Shown in pieces: positions 20,693 to 30,013 of a stretch of DNA of 64,000 bases. The translations under genes were made by a program, and so were the position numbers. The notes beneath the pieces are model-generated. The model searched no databases and had not been told where the DNA came from. It saw only the letters and a list, made by a program, of their open reading frames with translations. The stretch is from CBDATA01 sp965215615 (GTDB taxonomy: Bacteria > Acidobacteriota > Vicinamibacteria > Marinacidobacterales > Marinacidobacteraceae), in the NCBI GenBank assembly GCA_965215615.1, contig OZ244068.1, forward strand, positions 2,728,001 through 2,792,000, given 5' to 3'. The stretch's first letter is position 1; the number at the start of each line of letters is the position of its first letter.

Positions 20693-22408
20693 ATGATCCG
20701 ACGCATCGCATGGGTCGCGGCCCTCGTTTTCGTCCTTCCCGGAACCGCCCTCGCCCAGGATCCGATCAACACCTATTCCGCCATCCACCACCCGGTCGTG
20801 GGGCGGAACGGGATGGTGGCCAGCCAGAACTTCCTGGCCACCCGGATCGGCGTGGACATCCTGCGCCGGGGCGGCAACGCGATCGACGCGGGAGTCGCGG
20901 TAGGGCTCGCGCTCGCGGTCACCCTGCCGCGGGCGGGCAACGTGGGGGGCGGCGGCTTCATCCTGCTGCATCTCGCCGAAGAGAACCGCACGGTCGCGGT
21001 GGATTTCCGCGAGACCGCGCCGGCGGCGGCGCGCTCCGACATGTTCTTCGGCGCGGACGGCGAGGTGGACGAGGACGAGTACCGCTTCAGCCACAAGTCA
21101 TCGGCGATTCCCGGTTCGGTCGCCGGCTTCGACCACCTGCTCCGTAACTACGGCACGATGAGCTGGCAGGAAGTGGCGGAGCCCGCCATCGAGCTCGCGA
21201 GGGACGGCGTCGTGGTCTGGGAGGATCTGGCCCAAAACCTCGCCCGCAGCCGGGACCGGCTCGGCAGGAACCCCGCCTCGCGGGCCAAGTTCCAAAAGCC
21301 CGACGGCTCGGACTACGAGGTGGGCGATCTGTTCCGGCAGCCGGATCTGGCCTGGACCCTGGAGCAGATCGCCGAAGAGGGTGCGGAGGCCTTCTACCGG
21401 GGCGAGATCGCGAACCGCATCGCGGACGACATGGCGAAGCAGGGCGGCCTCATCACGCGGGAAGACCTCGCGAACTACCGGGTGGTCGAGCGCGAGCCGG
21501 TGCGCGGAACCTTCCGGGGCTACGAGATCGCGGCCATGTCAGCGCCCAGCTCGGGCGGGATGCACATCGTCCAGATGCTGAACATCCTCGAGAACTTCCC
21601 GCTGAGGGAGATGGGCTACGGAAGCGCCGATGCCATGCACGTGATGGCCGAGGCGATGCGGCTCGCCTACGCCGACCGCAGCAAATATCTGGGCGATCCG
21701 GACCACGTGGACCTCCCGGCCGAAGCGCTCACGAGCAAGGAATACGCCCGGGAACTCGCGAGAGGCATCTCGCTGAGCCGCGCCCGGCCTTCAGCGGAAG
21801 TGAGCCCCGGCGACCTCGCACCCTACGAAAGCCCGGAAACCACCCACTACTCGGTCCTCGACAGCGAGGGCAACGCGCTCGTGAACACCTATACGCTGAT
21901 GTTCTCCTACGGCTCCGGGGTCGTGATCGAAGGCACCGGCATCCTGATGAACAACAACCTCGGCAACTTCACCCTGCGGCCCGACATCCCGGATGCCTTC
22001 GGGCTGATGGGAAGCGCAGACAACCAGATCACCGCGGGCCGGCGGCCGGTGAGTTCCATGACGCCGATCATCGTGCTGCGCGAGGGACGGCCGCACCTGC
22101 TTACCGGGAGTCCGGGTGGCAGCCGCATCATCACCACCAACCTGCAACTGCTCGTGAACGTGCTCGAACACGGCATGAACATCGCCGATGCCACCGCGCT
22201 GCCCCGGATGCACCACCAGTGGCAGCCGGACCGGCTGGAGGTAGAGAGCGGCTTCAGCCCCGACGTGATCCGGGCGCTTCGGGCCCGCGGCCACGAAGTT
22301 CACTTCAGCCCCGGCATGGGGAGCCTCCAGACCGTGATGTTCGTGGATGGGCTGTTCCACGGCTACGGCGACCCGCGCCGGCCGGGAGCACTCGCCCTCG
22401 GCTACTGA
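20693..22408 (+). CDS. ggt: Gamma-glutamyltransferase (secreted)
   Basis: The 571-residue precursor starts with a signal peptide (MIRRIAWVAALVFVLPGTALAQ). It contains the autoprocessing site ETTHYSV, whose Thr384 becomes the N-terminal nucleophile of the small subunit. MVASQNFLATRIG and GGNAIDAGVA are typical N-terminal family motifs, and NNNLGNF and a GGSRIITT element follow. The enzyme hydrolyses or transfers gamma-glutamyl groups, for example of glutathione, in the periplasm. Its start lies one base after the purF stop, so it probably shares the purine operon transcript, an unusual partner for purine genes. Confidence 0.94.
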   Translation: MIRRIAWVAALVFVLPGTALAQDPINTYSAIHHPVVGRNGMVASQNFLATRIGVDILRRGGNAIDAGVAVGLALAVTLPRAGNVGGGGFILLHLAEENRTVAVDFRETAPAAARSDMFFGADGEVDEDEYRFSHKSSAIPGSVAGFDHLLRNYGTMSWQEVAEPAIELARDGVVVWEDLAQNLARSRDRLGRNPASRAKFQKPDGSDYEVGDLFRQPDLAWTLEQIAEEGAEAFYRGEIANRIADDMAKQGGLITREDLANYRVVEREPVRGTFRGYEIAAMSAPSSGGMHIVQMLNILENFPLREMGYGSADAMHVMAEAMRLAYADRSKYLGDPDHVDLPAEALTSKEYARELARGISLSRARPSAEVSPGDLAPYESPETTHYSVLDSEGNALVNTYTLMFSYGSGVVIEGTGILMNNNLGNFTLRPDIPDAFGLMGSADNQITAGRRPVSSMTPIIVLREGRPHLLTGSPGGSRIITTNLQLLVNVLEHGMNIADATALPRMHHQWQPDRLEVESGFSPDVIRALRARGHEVHFSPGMGSLQTVMFVDGLFHGYGDPRRPGALALGY

Positions 22409-22740
22409 GAACCGCTTCAGCTCGACAGGCCGAGAGCGGCTCGCTTCGCGGCGATCGGCAGATTTCCCATGTCACGACAATCGAAAGCGGGTGTTCAGAA
22501 GATCACCGTCTCTTCTTGCTCCGGTGAAGGGGCTCCGCAGCCTGAAACAGGACCACCCGGGCGTGGCGCGCCGCATCGTCGTCTGCCTCTGCCCGTCGGG
22601 CACTTCGACAAGGCTGGCGGCGGCGCGGATGGACGAGCTGCGCGCCCGCCTGCCTTCCGACTCCACCGATCAGATCGTCGGGTGGATTCGCGAGGATCGG
22701 GAGCGTCCACCCAAAGGATCCCCGTCGGGAGAACCCGGTT
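22409..22740. other. Intergenic region, 332 bp
   Basis: This is the longest stretch without an intact gene. It lies between ggt and the convergent M16 peptidase gene. Apart from the short protein-like remnant at 22527-22706, I see no RNA gene, clear terminator or repeat. Confidence 0.6.
22527..22706 (+). pseudogene. Possible remnant of a DUF4143-type ATPase C-terminus
   Basis: In one frame this stretch reads KGLRSLKQDHPGVARRIVVC and later RMDELRARLPSDSTDQIV. The first part closely resembles the end of DUF4143/AAA proteins (GLRxLKEDHPEVRRRIVVCLEP). There is no matching start or upstream ATPase domain, and the frame runs into the M16 gene on the other strand. It is best seen as a decayed fragment, and the identification is from memory of the family only. 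Confidence 0.35.
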
Positions 22741-25500
22741 TCAGATCGGCGCGCCCTCGGCGTCCACCCGGATGATCGGCCCGAGGCCTTCGAGCGCCGG
22801 GGCGAGCGGTTCGGCGTTCCCGACGACCACGAGCGCACCGTCTTCCGGGTTCAGGTAACGGGCCGCCGCCTCTACCACCTCCTCGCGGGCCACCGCCGCC
22901 ACCCGGTCCGGGTAGTCGCGCAGCCACGAGAGCGGCCGGCCCCGATCGTGGTGGGAGGTGATCGTCTGCGCCGTACTTCCGCAGGTCTCGAACCGGTGCG
23001 CGTAGGAGCGGAGAAACGCCCGGCGCGCATCTTCGAGTTCCCGCGCCAGGATGCGCCGTTTCCCCGAAGCGAGGTCGGAGATCTCCTTGAGCAATGCCCG
23101 GATGGCGGCACCCGCCTTTTCGAGGTGGAACGACGAGGAAGCCGCGATCAGCCCGGCACCCGGGAACTGGCTGACCCGGGCGAACGCTCCATAGGTCGCC
23201 CCCATCTCCTCCCGCAGGGTGAGATTGAGCCGACTGGAAAAGCCTCCTCCGAGCACGTGGAGCGCGAAGCGAAGCGCGAGGCGATCCGGAGAGTCGATCG
23301 GAGGGCCGAGGCGCGCCCAGGCGACCATCGCCTGGGGCGCGGGGTTCGCGGTCCCGTGGAAGAAGAGCCCGCTCCCCGGTTCCGGAACCCGGGGCGCGGC
23401 GGGACACCCTTCGCGACCGCCGGGCTTCCATCCGCCGAATCTCGCTTCCATCAACTCGTGGGCAGCTTCCGGCTGGATGTCCCCGCAGAGGATCAAGGCC
23501 GCCCCGGAGGCGGGGTAGCGGGCTTCGTGGAAGGCACGGATGGCTTCCGGCTGCATCGCTTCGAGGGTGGCTTCGTCTCCGCCGGATCGCCATCCGTAGG
23601 GATGCTGATCCGAAAAGACCGCCCGCCTCGTGATCCGCCGCAGGATCGCGTCCGGCCGGACCCGCGCCGAGCGGAGGCCGTCGAGGCGCAGCGGGACCAG
23701 GCGCTCCAGTTCCTCGGCGCGGAACGCCGGGTTCTCCAGCATGTCCACCACGAGGTCGAGGGTGGGTTCGAGATGTTCGGTCAGGGTGGAAAAGCCGAGA
23801 TGGGAGTTCTCGGCTCCCGAAGAGCAGCCGAGACCCGCGCCGATCCGGTCGGCATCCGATTCGAAGCGACTCGCGGATCGGGTCTTCGTCCCCCGTTCCA
23901 TCAGGTTCGCGGTCATGGACGCGAGGCCTGCCTCCCCGCGGTTTTCGTCCACCTTCCCGCCGGGCATGGTCAGGATGCCTTCGAGCCACGGCAGCTCCGG
24001 ACGGGGTGCCACCAGAAGCCGCAACCCGTTCGAGAGCCTCGTTTCTTCCGGGAGCGGGGCGAGGAAGGCTCCTTTTCGACCTTTGCGGGGAGGCCGGGTC
24101 CGGTCCGGCTCCGCAGTAAGCGACAGCTTCGCTTCCGGCGGCGAGGCCGGGGGCTCCGTCCAGTCGGGCCCCGGTTCCGGCTGGCCGGCGGGTGCTTCGC
24201 CGCGTGCATCCGGGTCACCGTAGAGAAGCTCTACCCGAGGTGCCGCGAGGTACCGGGAGCAGGCTTCCTGCATGTCCTTTCCGGTCACGTTCCGGTAGCG
24301 AAGCCAGTGCTCGCCGATCTTTCCCGCGTCGCCGAGGAAGGTCTCGTAGCGGGCGAGGAGGTCGGCCTTGCCGGCCAGCCGCTCGAGTCCGGCGACGAAG
24401 GCCACCGAGAGCGCCGCCTTGACCTTTTCGAGCTCCTCTTCGGTGGGGCCCTCCTTCGCGAAGCGGGCGATTTCCTCGTCCATCGTCTCGCGGATCCGGG
24501 AGAGCGGGATTTCCGGACGGGCGGTGATGACCGCGCCCGCGATCCCGCCGGCTTCGAGCGAGTACTGGAAAGCGCCGACGTTCGAGGCGATGCGGTCCTC
24601 ATAGACCAGCCGCCGGTAGAGCCGCGAGTTGATCCCGTCGGAGAGCAGCTCCGAGAGCAGCTCCAGCGCCGGCTGGTCCTCGTGGAAGAAGGGAACGGTG
24701 GACCACCCGCAGTAGAGCCGCGGATGGGGAACGGACTCTTCCACCCGGATGAGCCGGGTTTCCGCGAGGCGGCTTTCGGGAATCTTCGGACGGCCCGGGA
24801 GCGGACCCGGCGGAATCGACCCGAAGTACTTCCGGGCGAGTTCGAGCGCCCGGCGCTCCTCGAAGTCGCCGGCGATCACCAGCACTGCGTTGTTCGGGAC
24901 GTAGAACCGGCGGAAGAAGTCGTGAACCTCGTCGAGATTCGCCGCCTCGATGTGACCCATGTCGCCGATCACGTCCCAGGAGTACGGATGGCCGGCCGGA
25001 TAGAGCGCGTGGAACATCTTTTCCCACGCCGTCCCGTAGGGGACGTTGTCCATCCGCTGGAACCGCTCGTTCCGCACCACTTCGCGCTGGGTGTCGAGGC
25101 GCTTCTGGTCGAGCACGTCGAGCAGGTACGCCATCCGGTCTGATTCGGCCCAAAGCGCCACGCCCAGCGCCTCCCGCGGGAGTGTCTCGTAGTAGTTGGT
25201 CCGGTCGTGGTTCGTCGTGCCGTTGACTCCTCCGGAGGAAAGGCTCGCGCCACTCTCCTCCATCAGCCGGATGAAGTGCGCGTTGTTGTGACGCGAACCC
25301 TCGAACATCAGGTGCTCGAAGAGGTGGGCGAACCCGGTGCGCCACGGCCGCTCGTTCTTCGACCCGACGTGGTACCAGAGCGCGACGTGGACGAGCGGCA
25401 GGCGGCTGTCCTCGTGGAAGATCACCCGGAGCCCGTTTTCGAGCGTCCGGGCGCGAAAGGGAACGGAAAAGGCAGCTTGGTTTTCTGTCGGGGAGGCCAT
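22741..25500 (-). CDS. M16-family zinc metallopeptidase, two-domain
   Basis: The 919-residue protein contains the inverted zinc motif HLFEH (H59, E62, H63) and the downstream acidic ligand region DTQREVVRNE in its first M16 half. A second, inactive-looking M16 half starts near residue 480. A Pro-rich linker (about 440-470) separates them. Such pitrilysin/insulysin-like enzymes degrade peptides. No clear signal peptide is seen at the N-terminus (MASPTENQAAF), so the location is uncertain. The gene is divergent from the cyclophilin gene, with 26 bp between starts. Confidence 0.9.
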   Translation of the reverse strand: MASPTENQAAFSVPFRARTLENGLRVIFHEDSRLPLVHVALWYHVGSKNERPWRTGFAHLFEHLMFEGSRHNNAHFIRLMEESGASLSSGGVNGTTNHDRTNYYETLPREALGVALWAESDRMAYLLDVLDQKRLDTQREVVRNERFQRMDNVPYGTAWEKMFHALYPAGHPYSWDVIGDMGHIEAANLDEVHDFFRRFYVPNNAVLVIAGDFEERRALELARKYFGSIPPGPLPGRPKIPESRLAETRLIRVEESVPHPRLYCGWSTVPFFHEDQPALELLSELLSDGINSRLYRRLVYEDRIASNVGAFQYSLEAGGIAGAVITARPEIPLSRIRETMDEEIARFAKEGPTEEELEKVKAALSVAFVAGLERLAGKADLLARYETFLGDAGKIGEHWLRYRNVTGKDMQEACSRYLAAPRVELLYGDPDARGEAPAGQPEPGPDWTEPPASPPEAKLSLTAEPDRTRPPRKGRKGAFLAPLPEETRLSNGLRLLVAPRPELPWLEGILTMPGGKVDENRGEAGLASMTANLMERGTKTRSASRFESDADRIGAGLGCSSGAENSHLGFSTLTEHLEPTLDLVVDMLENPAFRAEELERLVPLRLDGLRSARVRPDAILRRITRRAVFSDQHPYGWRSGGDEATLEAMQPEAIRAFHEARYPASGAALILCGDIQPEAAHELMEARFGGWKPGGREGCPAAPRVPEPGSGLFFHGTANPAPQAMVAWARLGPPIDSPDRLALRFALHVLGGGFSSRLNLTLREEMGATYGAFARVSQFPGAGLIAASSSFHLEKAGAAIRALLKEISDLASGKRRILARELEDARRAFLRSYAHRFETCGSTAQTITSHHDRGRPLSWLRDYPDRVAAVAREEVVEAAARYLNPEDGALVVVGNAEPLAPALEGLGPIIRVDAEGAPI

Positions 25501-25512
25501 GCGGCGCGGGAA

Positions 25513-25518
25513 TATACT
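25513..25518 (+). promoter_or_regulatory. -10 box of the cyclophilin gene
   Basis: TATACT ends 8 nt before the TTG start at 25527, so the mRNA would be leaderless or nearly so. It lies in the 26-bp gap between the divergent M16 and cyclophilin genes. A -35 would fall inside the M16 coding sequence. Confidence 0.4.
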
Positions 25519-25526
25519 GCCCTCCC

Positions 25527-26651
25527 TTGGGACAGATCGGATTGCAGCTCTCGATTCTGTTCGCCTTGGCGCTCGGATCGGTGGCTCCCGCGCAGGATCT
25601 CTTTACCGCCGACCGTTCGCTGGAGGCGATGGCAGGGAAGCAGGTGGTGTTCGAGACCACCGGGGGGACGATCATCATCGAAGTGCTGCCGGAAGCCGCC
25701 CCGAACCACGCCGCGTTCTTCCTGAAACAGGCGGAAGAAGGAAACTACGACGGCACCGCCTTCCACCGGGTGATCCCCCGCGGCATCCTCCAGGGCGGCG
25801 ATCCGAACACCCGGGATCCCGAGGCGCAGGAGAGCTACGGCAAGGGCGGCCTGCTGCGGCTCGCCCGCGAGCCGAACGAAAGGCTCCATCTGCGGGGGGC
25901 GGTGTCGGCGGTCCAGGTTCCCGGAAACCCGGACAGCGCCGGTGCCCAGTTCTTCATCGTGATCACCGACCAGCCGGTCCTCGACGGGCAATACACGGTG
26001 TTCGCTGAAGTCGTCGAAGGGATGCGGACCGCGACCGGGCTTTCCGAGGTCGCGATCGACGATCGGGGCATGCCGCTCGAACGGATCGAAATCCTGAGCG
26101 CCACCGTCCGCGACCGACCCCCCGAGATCGCTCCGCCCTTCACGACCGAATCCGACGCGGAACTCGCGGAGCATCAGGTGATCCTCGAAACCCCGAAGGG
26201 GGAAATCCGGATTGCGCTCTTCCCCGGGATCGCGCCGATCCACGCCCGCAACTTCCTGCGCCTCGCGGCGCTCGGTGCCTACGACGGCACTGCTTTTCAC
26301 CGGGTGGTCGAGGGCTTCGTCATCCAGGCCGGCTGGATGGAGACCCGCGAGCCGCGGCTGCCGGAAAGCATCGAAAAACACGTGACCAACATCCCGGCGG
26401 AGCTCAGCGACCATCCCCACCGGGCCGGCATTGTCAGCATGGCCCGCCTCGAAGCTCTCGACAGTGCGATGACCAGCTTCTTCATCGTCACTGCCGACGC
26501 TCCCGAGCTCGACGGGGAGTACACGGTCTTCGGCGAGGTGGTCGCGGGATACGAGGCGGTCGAAGCCATCGAGGGAGTCCCGGCCGCCGAAGACGAAACA
26601 CCGCTCGAGCGGATCGAAATCCTCCGGGCACGGGTGGAGCGGGTGCCGTGA
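25527..26651 (+). CDS. Secreted peptidylprolyl isomerase with two cyclophilin domains
   Basis: The 374-residue precursor has a signal peptide (to about AQDLF, residue 24). Two tandem cyclophilin-type domains follow, each with the same landmarks: YDGTAFHRVI (about 72) and YDGTAFHRVV (about 252), AQFFIV / TSFFIV, and LDGQYTVFAEV / LDGEYTVFGEV. It should speed cis-trans prolyl isomerisation of exported proteins. The start is TTG at 25527 since no ATG precedes the signal peptide. The TGA stop overlaps the following ypdA GTG by 4 nt. The duplicated domain probably arose by internal duplication. Confidence 0.9.
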   Translation: MGQIGLQLSILFALALGSVAPAQDLFTADRSLEAMAGKQVVFETTGGTIIIEVLPEAAPNHAAFFLKQAEEGNYDGTAFHRVIPRGILQGGDPNTRDPEAQESYGKGGLLRLAREPNERLHLRGAVSAVQVPGNPDSAGAQFFIVITDQPVLDGQYTVFAEVVEGMRTATGLSEVAIDDRGMPLERIEILSATVRDRPPEIAPPFTTESDAELAEHQVILETPKGEIRIALFPGIAPIHARNFLRLAALGAYDGTAFHRVVEGFVIQAGWMETREPRLPESIEKHVTNIPAELSDHPHRAGIVSMARLEALDSAMTSFFIVTADAPELDGEYTVFGEVVAGYEAVEAIEGVPAAEDETPLERIEILRARVERVP

Positions 26652-27640
26652 GCGGCTGGCTCGACGTGGCGATCGTCGGCGCGGGGCCCTCGGGTCTCGC
26701 CGCCGCCATCGAATGCGAGCGGGGCGGGCTCCGCTACCAGGTGTTCGACAAGGGCGGCCTCGTGGACACCATCCGCCGCTTCCCGGTGCACATGGTGTTC
26801 TTCACCACTCCGGATCTGCTCGAAATCGGAAACCTTCCGCTCGTCTGCCACCGGGAGAAGCCGTCCCGGTTCGAAGCGCTCCTCTATTACCGGAAGGTCG
26901 TCCAGCATTTCGGCCTCGAACCCCGGCTCCATACCCGCGTTGCAGGCGCCCGGCGCGAAGACGGCGGATTCGTTCTCGAACTCCGGAGCGAACGGCAAGG
27001 CATCCCCGACCCGCCGCCGGTCCGGGCCCGCAACCTGGTCCTCGCCATCGGCTATTTCGAAAACCCGAACCGCCTCGGCATCCCCGGTGAGGAGCTGGAC
27101 AAGGTTTCCCACCGGTACGTGGAAACCCACCCCTATTTCGGTTCCCGGGTCGCCGTGATCGGCGGCGGCAACTCGGCGGCCGAGGCAGCGCTCGATCTCT
27201 ATCGGGCCGGAGTGGACGTGACGCTCATCCACCGTGGCGAGCAGCTCTCCTCCCACCTCAAGTACTGGGTGCGCCCGGACATCGAAAACCGGATCGAGCG
27301 GAAAGAAATCCCGGCCCATCTCGGTGCCCAGGTGATCCACATCCAGCCGGAGGCGCTGACGATCGAAAACGCCCGCGGCGAACAGCAGGAAATCGGCAAC
27401 GATTTCGTCCTGCCGCTGATCGGCTACCAGCCGGATTTCGCCTTCCTCGAATCGCTCGGGGTCCAGAGCGAGGGACCCGACCGGACTCCGGTCATCGACC
27501 CGGAAACCTTCGCCACCGAGGTTCCGGGGCTTTATCTCGCCGGCGGGGTGGCGGCGGGCCTCCGCACCAACCGGATCTTCATCGAGAACGGCCGGTTCCA
27601 CGGGGAAGCCGTTCTGCGACACATCATGAGGAACCGCTAA
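26648..27640 (+). CDS. YpdA-family bacillithiol-disulfide reductase
   Basis: The 330-residue flavoprotein has the FAD-binding VAIVGAGPSGLAAAIE at the N-terminus, a second dinucleotide-binding motif VAVIGGGNSAAEAALDL in the middle, and the VDTIRRFP and FFTTPDLLEIG segments typical of YpdA/Bdr. These proteins reduce bacillithiol disulfide with NADPH. It lacks the CxxC of thioredoxin reductase, as expected. The GTG start overlaps the cyclophilin stop by 4 nt. Its presence suggests that the organism uses bacillithiol; the biosynthetic genes are not in the window. Confidence 0.85.
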   Translation: MSGWLDVAIVGAGPSGLAAAIECERGGLRYQVFDKGGLVDTIRRFPVHMVFFTTPDLLEIGNLPLVCHREKPSRFEALLYYRKVVQHFGLEPRLHTRVAGARREDGGFVLELRSERQGIPDPPPVRARNLVLAIGYFENPNRLGIPGEELDKVSHRYVETHPYFGSRVAVIGGGNSAAEAALDLYRAGVDVTLIHRGEQLSSHLKYWVRPDIENRIERKEIPAHLGAQVIHIQPEALTIENARGEQQEIGNDFVLPLIGYQPDFAFLESLGVQSEGPDRTPVIDPETFATEVPGLYLAGGVAAGLRTNRIFIENGRFHGEAVLRHIMRNR

Positions 27641-27641
27641 G

Positions 27642-28316
27642 GTGGCCGACCGCGACCCGTGGAAAGCCGTGGAACTCCATTTCCGCGGCTTTCCGCCCGA
27701 AACGATGCGCGAGCGGGCCCGGACGTTCGCGGAGCACCTGGCCCGGCGACGCACCGTCCGGGAATTCGACTCCCGCCCGGTCCCCGAAGGCGTGGTCGAG
27801 GCGGCGCTCCGCGCAGCCACTTCGGCACCGAGCGGTGCGAACCTCCAGCCCTGGCGGTTCGTGATCGTCCGCGACCCGGAGGTGCGGGAGCGGCTTCGGT
27901 CTGCGGCCGAAGCCGAAGAGCGGGCCTTTTACGGCGGCAAGGCCCCACCGGAATGGCTCCGGGCGCTCGAGCCGCTCGGCACCGATGCGAACAAGCCTTT
28001 CCTCACCGAGGCACCGGTCCTGATCGCCGTCTTCATGCAGCGGTATTCGGTCGGCCCCGACGGAAGCCGGGTCCGCAACTACTACCACTCGGAATCGGTG
28101 GGGATCGCTGCCGGGTTCCTGATCGCGGCGCTCCACCACGCGGGTCTCGCCACCCTGACCCACACTCCGAGCCCGATGGGTTTTCTGAACGAGCTGCTCG
28201 ACCGCCCTCCGAACGAGGTCCCCTACCTGGTGCTGGTGGCCGGATATCCGAAGCCGGGAGCGCGGGTCCCCGACATTCGCCGCTTTCCGCTCGATCAGGT
28301 CGTGAGCGTCCGGTGA
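27642..28316 (+). CDS. Nitroreductase-family flavoprotein (iodotyrosine deiodinase-like)
   Basis: The 224-residue product has the FMN-binding RRTVREFDSRPV and ATSAPSGANLQPWRF motifs of the nitroreductase fold. THTPSPMGFL and the YYHSESVGIAAGFLI segment resemble the IYD (iodotyrosine deiodinase) branch rather than classical NfsA/NfsB. The native substrate cannot be told from sequence. GTG start one base after the ypdA stop; its TGA overlaps the next gene by 4 nt, so these redox genes form one operon. Confidence 0.85.
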   Translation: MADRDPWKAVELHFRGFPPETMRERARTFAEHLARRRTVREFDSRPVPEGVVEAALRAATSAPSGANLQPWRFVIVRDPEVRERLRSAAEAEERAFYGGKAPPEWLRALEPLGTDANKPFLTEAPVLIAVFMQRYSVGPDGSRVRNYYHSESVGIAAGFLIAALHHAGLATLTHTPSPMGFLNELLDRPPNEVPYLVLVAGYPKPGARVPDIRRFPLDQVVSVR

Positions 28317-30013
28317 AATCACGGCGTGAGTGTCTGGTCGCCCTCGGGAGCAGCCTGCTCGCCGCCTGCGGCCTTCGGGAATCCGGGCCTCTCGACTTCC
28401 GGATCCGGGGGGCGCTCGTGGTGGACGGGACCGGGGCACCGGCGCGCCGGGTCGATCTCGGGATTCGGGGCAGGAAGTTCGCTCGCGCGACCGGCAAAGC
28501 GCTCCGCGAACTGGATGCGGGCGGACTCGTCGCGGCACCCGGATTCGTGGACATCCACTCGCACGGGGATCTGGTGTTGCCGGGTGAACGACCGGACCGC
28601 GAGGCACTGCTCGCCGGACGGCTGACCCAGGGGATCACGACCGAGGTCATCGGCAACTGCGGCCTCGGAGCCGCCCCGCTCTTCGGCGAGGGCGTGGAAC
28701 TCGCCCCCGCGGTGCATGCCTGGATGACTCCCGAAGGAACCGGGTGGCGCTGGTCGTCGCTCGCCGACTACTTCGGGGCGGTGGAAACCCGGGGAACGCC
28801 GATGAACGTGGCGGCCCTCGTCCCCCACGGGCTGCTCCGGCTCGGGGCCATGGGGCTTCGGCCGGGCGAACCGGATGCCGGCGAAGCGAGAGCGATGGCG
28901 CGGGCGCTCGAACAGAGCCTCGAAGAAGGCGCGGTCGGCCTCTCCTGCGGACTCATCTACCCGCCGGGGATGTTCAGCGCCACGGAGGAACTGATCGAGC
29001 TCGCCCGCCTCCTCGGAGCATCCGACGGGGTGTTCACCGCGCACGTGCGGGGCTCCAGCGAGACCCTGCTTCCGGCGGTGGAGGAACTCATCCGGATCGG
29101 CCGGGCTTCCGGGGTCCGGGTCCACCACAGCCACGCCGAAGCAGTGGGAAAGGATCACTGGCGGAATCTCGCTCGTTTTCTCGATATGGAGCGCGCTGCC
29201 CGCTCCGACGGGGTCCGGATTTCGGCTGACATGTTCCCCTATCCGGTGGCGGCCACCATGATGTACGCCATCTATCCACCCTGGGCTCTCGAAGGCGGTC
29301 CGGAAGAGCTGCTCGAGCGGCTCGCCGATCCGGAGCTGCGTGCCCGGATCGGCCGGGATATCGCCGAGCAGATTCCCGAATGGCCACCCTGGGAGCCGGG
29401 GGGCTGGCCCCACAACCTGGTCTCGGCAGTGGGTTGGGAAGGAATCCAGGTGGCGAGCACCGGAAGCCCGGGGGGACGCGACGCGGTTGGCCTCTCGCTC
29501 GCCGAACTCGGCGAAGCGCGCGAGCGGATGCCGTTCGAGGCGATTTCCGATCTCATGCTGGAGGAAGCGGGGGCCGTGGGGCAGTTCGTCATGGACATCA
29601 GCGGCGAAACGGGGCTGCGGGAGCTCGCTCTCGATCCGGACGTCGCGTTCATCACCGATGCCAACGACTACGGCAAGGGCGCGCCGCATCCCGCCGCCCA
29701 CGGGGCGTTCCCCCGGGTGTTGCGCCGCTATGTCCGGGAGGAGGCGCTGCTTCCGCTGGAGGAGGCGATCCGGCGCATGACATCCCTGCCGGCCGATATC
29801 GCGGGTTTGCCCGACCGGGGACGGATCGCGGACGGCCTCCCCGCCGATCTCGTCCTGTTCGATCCGGAAACCGTCAGCGACCACGCGACACTCTCGGCTC
29901 CCCGTGCCCGGGCGAGCGGCATCCGCGCGACCTTCGTCAACGGAACCCCGGTGACCCGGGACGGCCGCTACACGGGAGCGCTCCCTGGCCAGATCCTCCG
30001 TCGAACGGGCTAG
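28313..30013 (+). CDS. N-acyl-D-amino-acid deacylase-like amidohydrolase (lipoprotein)
   Basis: The 566-residue protein begins at GTG (28313) with VKSRRECLVALGSSLLAACG. A lipobox LAAC suggests an exported, lipid-anchored enzyme. The amidohydrolase core includes GFVDIHSHGD (metal HxH), GNCGLG, LSCGLIYPPG, HVRGSS, HHSHAE and the C-terminal HPAAHGAFPRVLRRYV. Together these match the D-aminoacylase/dihydropyrimidinase-like family that hydrolyses N-acyl-D-amino acids or D-peptide derivatives. It overlaps the nitroreductase gene by 4 nt. Its stop TAG lies in TAGCAGGCTG, the same 10 bases that end the repeat elements at 39130 and 39314. Confidence 0.85.
   Translation: MKSRRECLVALGSSLLAACGLRESGPLDFRIRGALVVDGTGAPARRVDLGIRGRKFARATGKALRELDAGGLVAAPGFVDIHSHGDLVLPGERPDREALLAGRLTQGITTEVIGNCGLGAAPLFGEGVELAPAVHAWMTPEGTGWRWSSLADYFGAVETRGTPMNVAALVPHGLLRLGAMGLRPGEPDAGEARAMARALEQSLEEGAVGLSCGLIYPPGMFSATEELIELARLLGASDGVFTAHVRGSSETLLPAVEELIRIGRASGVRVHHSHAEAVGKDHWRNLARFLDMERAARSDGVRISADMFPYPVAATMMYAIYPPWALEGGPEELLERLADPELRARIGRDIAEQIPEWPPWEPGGWPHNLVSAVGWEGIQVASTGSPGGRDAVGLSLAELGEARERMPFEAISDLMLEEAGAVGQFVMDISGETGLRELALDPDVAFITDANDYGKGAPHPAAHGAFPRVLRRYVREEALLPLEEAIRRMTSLPADIAGLPDRGRIADGLPADLVLFDPETVSDHATLSAPRARASGIRATFVNGTPVTRDGRYTGALPGQILRRTG
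29974..29978 (+). promoter_or_regulatory. Shine-Dalgarno supporting a CTG start
   Basis: GGGAG lies 6 nt before the CTG at 29985, the only start-like codon between the in-frame stop at 29952 and the signal peptide of the next gene apart from another CTG at 30018. Confidence 0.4.
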
